From: Thermoplasmata archaeon
GTDB taxonomy: Archaea > Thermoplasmatota > Thermoplasmata > Thermoplasmatales > B87-G9
Reading direction: 5' to 3'
Assembly: GCA_003649695.1 (NCBI GenBank)
Contig: QMSR01000040.1
Location: forward strand, 1-7,567
DNA: 7,567 nucleotides
The position numbers and the translations under genes were made by a program. Shown here in pieces: positions 5,408 to 7,567 of this stretch. The notes under the pieces were generated by a model. That model did no database searches and was not told the origin of the DNA. It saw only the letters and a list, made by a program, of their open reading frames with translations. The stretch's first letter is position 1. The number at the start of each line of letters is the position of its first letter.

Positions 5408-6265
5408 ATGCCGTCTAGGATCCGATTTGGGCCAGCCGGGAACCCCATAGGGGCGAAGGACGCACTCGACGCCCTGAGGATCCTCGCGGAGGAGGACCTC
5501 CACGCCATGGAGGTCCAGTTCGTCAGGAACATATGGATGAAGGAGAACGTGGCGATGGAGTACAGGAGGTTCTCGAGGGAGCACGACGTCCTGTTTTCGA
5601 CCCACGCGCCCTACTACATCAATTTAGCCTCAGCGGAGGAGGAGAAGAGGAAGGCCAGCATCCAGAGGATCGCGAGGAGCGCGGAGAGGACCTACCTCAT
5701 GGGCGGCTACATAACCGTGGTGCACGCCGCATACTACGGAGGCAGGGACCCGAACGAGGTCACCAGAATGGTTGCCGACGGGGTGTCCAGGGCCAAGGAG
5801 CTCATGGACAACATGGGGGTCAAGGGGGTCCTCATAGGGCTGGAGGTTATGGGAAAGCTCAGCCAGTGGGGCACCCCGGAGGAGATAGGGAAGGTCATGG
5901 AGGAGGTGGACGGGGTTGCGCCGGTCATGGACTGGGCCCACTGGCACGCCAGGACCATGGGTGGTCTGAGGACCAGAAAGGACTTCGAGGCCGTCATGGA
6001 GAAGCTCCTCTCCATCTGGGACGGGAGACACCACTACCACTTCTCCTGCATCGAGTGGGGGAAAGGAGGGGAGAAGAAACATAGGACGCTGGGCAACTGT
6101 TGGGACCCAGACGGCAGCATGGGGGGCCCCGAGTTCAGGATCCTGGCCGAGCTCCTCGCGGACCTAGACCTGGAGGTCACCATAATCTCGGAGTCCCCCC
6201 TCCTGGACAGGGACGCCCTTCTCATGAAGAAAATCTACGAGGAGATCACCAAGGGACGCGCTTGA
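5408..6265 (+). CDS. Endonuclease IV-like TIM-barrel protein (AP endonuclease family 2)
   Basis: This 285-residue protein has the size and motif order of the Nfo family, tri-zinc enzymes that cut DNA at abasic sites in base excision repair. Likely metal ligands, by order with E. coli endonuclease IV: H66 in THAPYYINLAS (H69), H106 in VVHAAYYGG (H109), E146 in GLEVMG (E145), D175 and H178 in MDWAHWHA (D179, H182), H211 in YHFSCIEW (H216), H225 in GEKKHRTLG (H231) and E262 in ISESP (E261). The position two before H225, Asp229 in E. coli, is K223 here. I recall archaeal relatives annotated as deoxyribonuclease IV with a similar GEKxH segment, so this may mark a subfamily; AP endonuclease activity is probable, not certain. 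Its ATG follows the DUF211 stop by 1 nt, so translation is probably coupled. Its last 20 nt overlap carS, which is convergent. Confidence 0.82.
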   Translation: MPSRIRFGPAGNPIGAKDALDALRILAEEDLHAMEVQFVRNIWMKENVAMEYRRFSREHDVLFSTHAPYYINLASAEEEKRKASIQRIARSAERTYLMGGYITVVHAAYYGGRDPNEVTRMVADGVSRAKELMDNMGVKGVLIGLEVMGKLSQWGTPEEIGKVMEEVDGVAPVMDWAHWHARTMGGLRTRKDFEAVMEKLLSIWDGRHHYHFSCIEWGKGGEKKHRTLGNCWDPDGSMGGPEFRILAELLADLDLEVTIISESPLLDRDALLMKKIYEEITKGRA

Positions 6266-6773
6266 GGCCTAGACGGTAGCCCAGGATGTTCACTCCCCGG
6301 TGGAGTATGGGGGTGAGCGCGAGGATCACCAGGACGCCCCAGGGGGGATAGAAGAGCTCGGCGAAGCTGTCAGGATACACCAGGAAGTACAGGAGGAGCG
6401 CCGTCAGGGAGAAACCGTAGAAGTCTATGAGGGGGGCCTTCGCACCGCTCTCCATCCCGAGCCTCCTCTTCAGGAAACTCCCCACGGAGTCCCCCAACAT
6501 CGAGCCAAAGGCCAGGACCAGCGGGTGGAACACACCGGGATAGGCCCAGGGGACGCCGGACGGTAGTACGCCGAACAGGAGGCCGACAGCCCAGCCCCCG
6601 AGGACTTCCGCTGCGAACCCCCTCCAGGTCTTCCCCTTCCCCAAGATAGGCCTCCCGTCCAGGAACCTCCTACCCATGTCGATGGGGGGCCCACCTCCAG
6701 AAACGGCTGCTATGGGGTTCGCCGAGAACGCTGGGAGGAAGGCCATGATCGGAACGACTATTTTCTCCCACAT
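6246..6773 (-). CDS. carS: CDP-archaeol synthase
   Basis: CarS (DUF46) is a membrane CTP transferase that turns unsaturated archaetidic acid plus CTP into CDP-archaeol, the activated precursor of archaeal polar lipids. The 175 residues show the family order: PAFSANPIAAVSGGGPPID (14-32), FLDGRPILGKGKTWRGF (37-53), the LGDSVGSFLKRRLG segment (93-106) with nearby SGAKAPLIDF, and the ending TPILHRGVNILGYRLGLKRVPW (read as TPILHRGVN and GYRLGLKRVPW). About five hydrophobic segments are visible (roughly 5-25, 52-70, 82-98, 121-134, 145-165), as expected for an integral membrane enzyme. The start is ATG 6773. A TTG at 6800 in frame would put the start inside the TATA region and adds residues not seen in the family. 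It is convergent with the endonuclease IV-like gene (20-nt overlap). Confidence 0.94.
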   Translation of the reverse strand: MWEKIVVPIMAFLPAFSANPIAAVSGGGPPIDMGRRFLDGRPILGKGKTWRGFAAEVLGGWAVGLLFGVLPSGVPWAYPGVFHPLVLAFGSMLGDSVGSFLKRRLGMESGAKAPLIDFYGFSLTALLLYFLVYPDSFAELFYPPWGVLVILALTPILHRGVNILGYRLGLKRVPW

Positions 6774-6781
6774 TCTGAACG

Positions 6782-6790
6782 TTAATATAC
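6782..6790 (+). promoter_or_regulatory. TATA box of the COG1709-like regulator gene
   Basis: TTAATATAC is centred at about 6786, some 29 nt before the ATG at 6815, which predicts a transcript beginning within a few bases of the start codon. No Shine-Dalgarno sequence precedes this ATG. The box lies between the TATA box and start of the divergent carS gene, so the two promoters interleave. Confidence 0.65.
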
Positions 6791-6797
6791 TATTCGA

Positions 6798-6806
6798 CAA
6801 ATAAAG
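6798..6806 (-). promoter_or_regulatory. TATA box of carS
   Basis: On the minus strand CTTTATTTG is centred at about 6802, some 29 nt upstream of the carS ATG at 6773, fitting a leaderless or near-leaderless message. The upstream purines of a BRE are not obvious. An alternative minus-strand TATATTAA (6782-6789) is only about 13 nt from the ATG and too close to serve it. Confidence 0.5.
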
Positions 6807-6814
6807 AAGTTGGT

Positions 6815-7513
6815 ATGGAGCTATCGTCGAAGATCAAGGAACTCAAGGAGAAGATTGCCGGGGAGATCGTCATGAGCGAGAACCCCGGAAGCACCATCAG
6901 GAAGTGGAGGCTCCAGTTCGGCATCCCGCAGCAGAGGCTCGCCAGGCACCTCAACCTCTCCCCTTCGGTGATCAGCGACTACGAGACCAACAGGAGGAGG
7001 AGTCCCGGCATTGGGATGATCAGGAAGATCGTGAACGCGATAATCGAGATAGATATGGAGAGGGGGGGCAAGGTGCTGGGCAAGATCCTGCCTTACACGG
7101 GCAGCGACGCTATCATCTCCGTAGGGGACTTCACCAGGCCTGTCAGGGTGGCGGAGCTCGCTGGGGCGCTGGAGGCTAGGGTCGAGACCGCGACGGGAAT
7201 TGAGAAGAACCTCTACGGCTACACCATGCTGGACTCGGTGAAGGCTATCCTTGCATTCGACGCCTTCCAGAGCCCGAGGGTATTCCGCTTCTCCTCCGAG
7301 AGGGCCCTCCTCTTCACGGGGGTGAAGTTCGGCAGATCCCCACTGATCGCCGTCAGGGCACACCCCATCAAGCCGGGGGCCGTGGTCTACGTGAGGCCGG
7401 AGAGGGTGGATCCCCTGGCCGTCAGGCTAGCGGAGCTCGAGAATATCCCGCTGCTGGTCACGGAGCTCCAACCCCAGGATATCGTCAAGAGGATGGAGGA
7501 GTTCATGCGCTAG
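6815..7513 (+). CDS. Archaeal HTH transcriptional regulator, COG1709-like
   Basis: The 232-residue product has an N-terminal helix, the conserved GEIVMSENPGSTIRKWR stretch (16-32) and an XRE/Cro-type helix-turn-helix at about 27-65 (IPQQRLARHLNLSPSVISDY, followed by RRRSPG). This arrangement matches archaeal predicted regulators of COG1709. Residues about 85-230 form a mixed alpha/beta domain with hydrophobic strands (ALLFTGVKFG, PLIAVRAH, GAVVYVRP, IPLLVTEL) that may bind a ligand or oligomerise; I cannot name a ligand. It is cytoplasmic with no membrane segment. The gene diverges from carS, and the two promoters interleave in a 41-nt gap, so binding of this protein there could affect both genes, but that is inference. 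The 3' end overlaps the next minus-strand gene by 4 nt. Confidence 0.85.
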   Translation: MELSSKIKELKEKIAGEIVMSENPGSTIRKWRLQFGIPQQRLARHLNLSPSVISDYETNRRRSPGIGMIRKIVNAIIEIDMERGGKVLGKILPYTGSDAIISVGDFTRPVRVAELAGALEARVETATGIEKNLYGYTMLDSVKAILAFDAFQSPRVFRFSSERALLFTGVKFGRSPLIAVRAHPIKPGAVVYVRPERVDPLAVRLAELENIPLLVTELQPQDIVKRMEEFMR

Positions 7514-7567
7514 TCCAGTATCCCCATAACCTGATCCACGTGCTCCAGGATCCTGTCTAGGCCCCTG
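7510..7567 (-). CDS. C-terminal fragment of an unidentified protein, cut by the window edge
   Basis: On the minus strand the last 58 nt read RGLDRILEHVDQVMGILD followed by TAG at 7512-7510. The 18 residues look like an amphipathic helix, the codons have the AGG and CTG/CTC preference of the neighbours, and the convergent end-to-end overlap repeats the pattern seen at the other two convergent pairs. The fragment is too short to identify a family. It could also be a chance open stretch. Confidence 0.5.
   Translation of the reverse strand, partial: RGLDRILEHVDQVMGILD

Noticed and set aside
6415..6445. Apparent loss of a second Asp in the CarS metal-binding segment (LIDFYGF)
   Set aside because: Compared with bacterial CdsA the second Asp is missing, but archaeal CarS sequences as I recall them vary at this place, so it is not evidence of inactivity.
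6774..6800. TTG start at 6800 for carS
   Set aside because: It adds nine residues not typical of the family and overlaps the promoter region; ATG 6773 is suitably spaced from a TATA-like box.

Overview
The window is almost wholly coding, GC-rich, and looks like a (hyper)thermophilic archaeal chromosome, probably from the TACK/Thermoproteota side, although no rRNA or marker here fixes the phylum. The evidence is a CDP-archaeol synthase (archaeal ether lipids), a DUF211 protein, an archaeal-type RNase HII, a COG1709-like archaeal HTH regulator, overwhelming use of AGG for arginine, GTG starts, and TATA boxes placed about 25-30 nt before several start codons (leaderless or near-leaderless transcripts).

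Layout from left to right. (1) Positions 1-647, minus strand: an HD-domain phosphohydrolase of the YfbR/HDDC2 type behind an unfamiliar N-terminal domain of about 95 residues; its C-terminus leaves the window. (2) Positions 688-3834, plus strand: RNase HII, a small SCP2-like protein whose start lies inside the RNase HII gene, then a purine-type phosphoribosyltransferase with its own promoter, coupled by an ATGA overlap to CTP synthase. The last two form a nucleotide-synthesis pair. (3) Positions 3818-5041, minus strand, convergent with and overlapping pyrG: a free-standing protein of 407 residues with the full architecture of a large archaeal intein (Hint domain, HTH, two-repeat LAGLIDADG endonuclease domain, C-terminal Hint strand). 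Every splicing and nuclease position I can identify is substituted. (4) Positions 5107-6265, plus strand: a DUF211 protein followed after 1 nt by an endonuclease IV-like TIM-barrel protein. A palindromic TATA box lies between this pair and the intein-like gene. (5) Positions 6246-6773, minus strand: CDP-archaeol synthase. (6) Positions 6815-7513, plus strand: the COG1709-like regulator, divergent from carS with interleaved promoters. (7) Positions 7510-7567, minus strand: the last 18 codons of another gene.

The most interesting item is the intein-like gene. It is an intact ORF with start, stop and TATA box but no extein to splice, no nucleophile, no Hint TxxH motif, no LAGLIDADG aspartates and no terminal His-Asn. 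This suggests an intein domesticated as a DNA-binding or other non-enzymatic protein. Other points are a Glu in place of the fourth catalytic Asp of RNase HII, a Lys in place of a metal-ligand Asp in the endonuclease IV homologue, and very tight packing with overlaps at all three convergent gene ends. No CRISPR array, tRNA, rRNA, insertion sequence or long repeat was seen.
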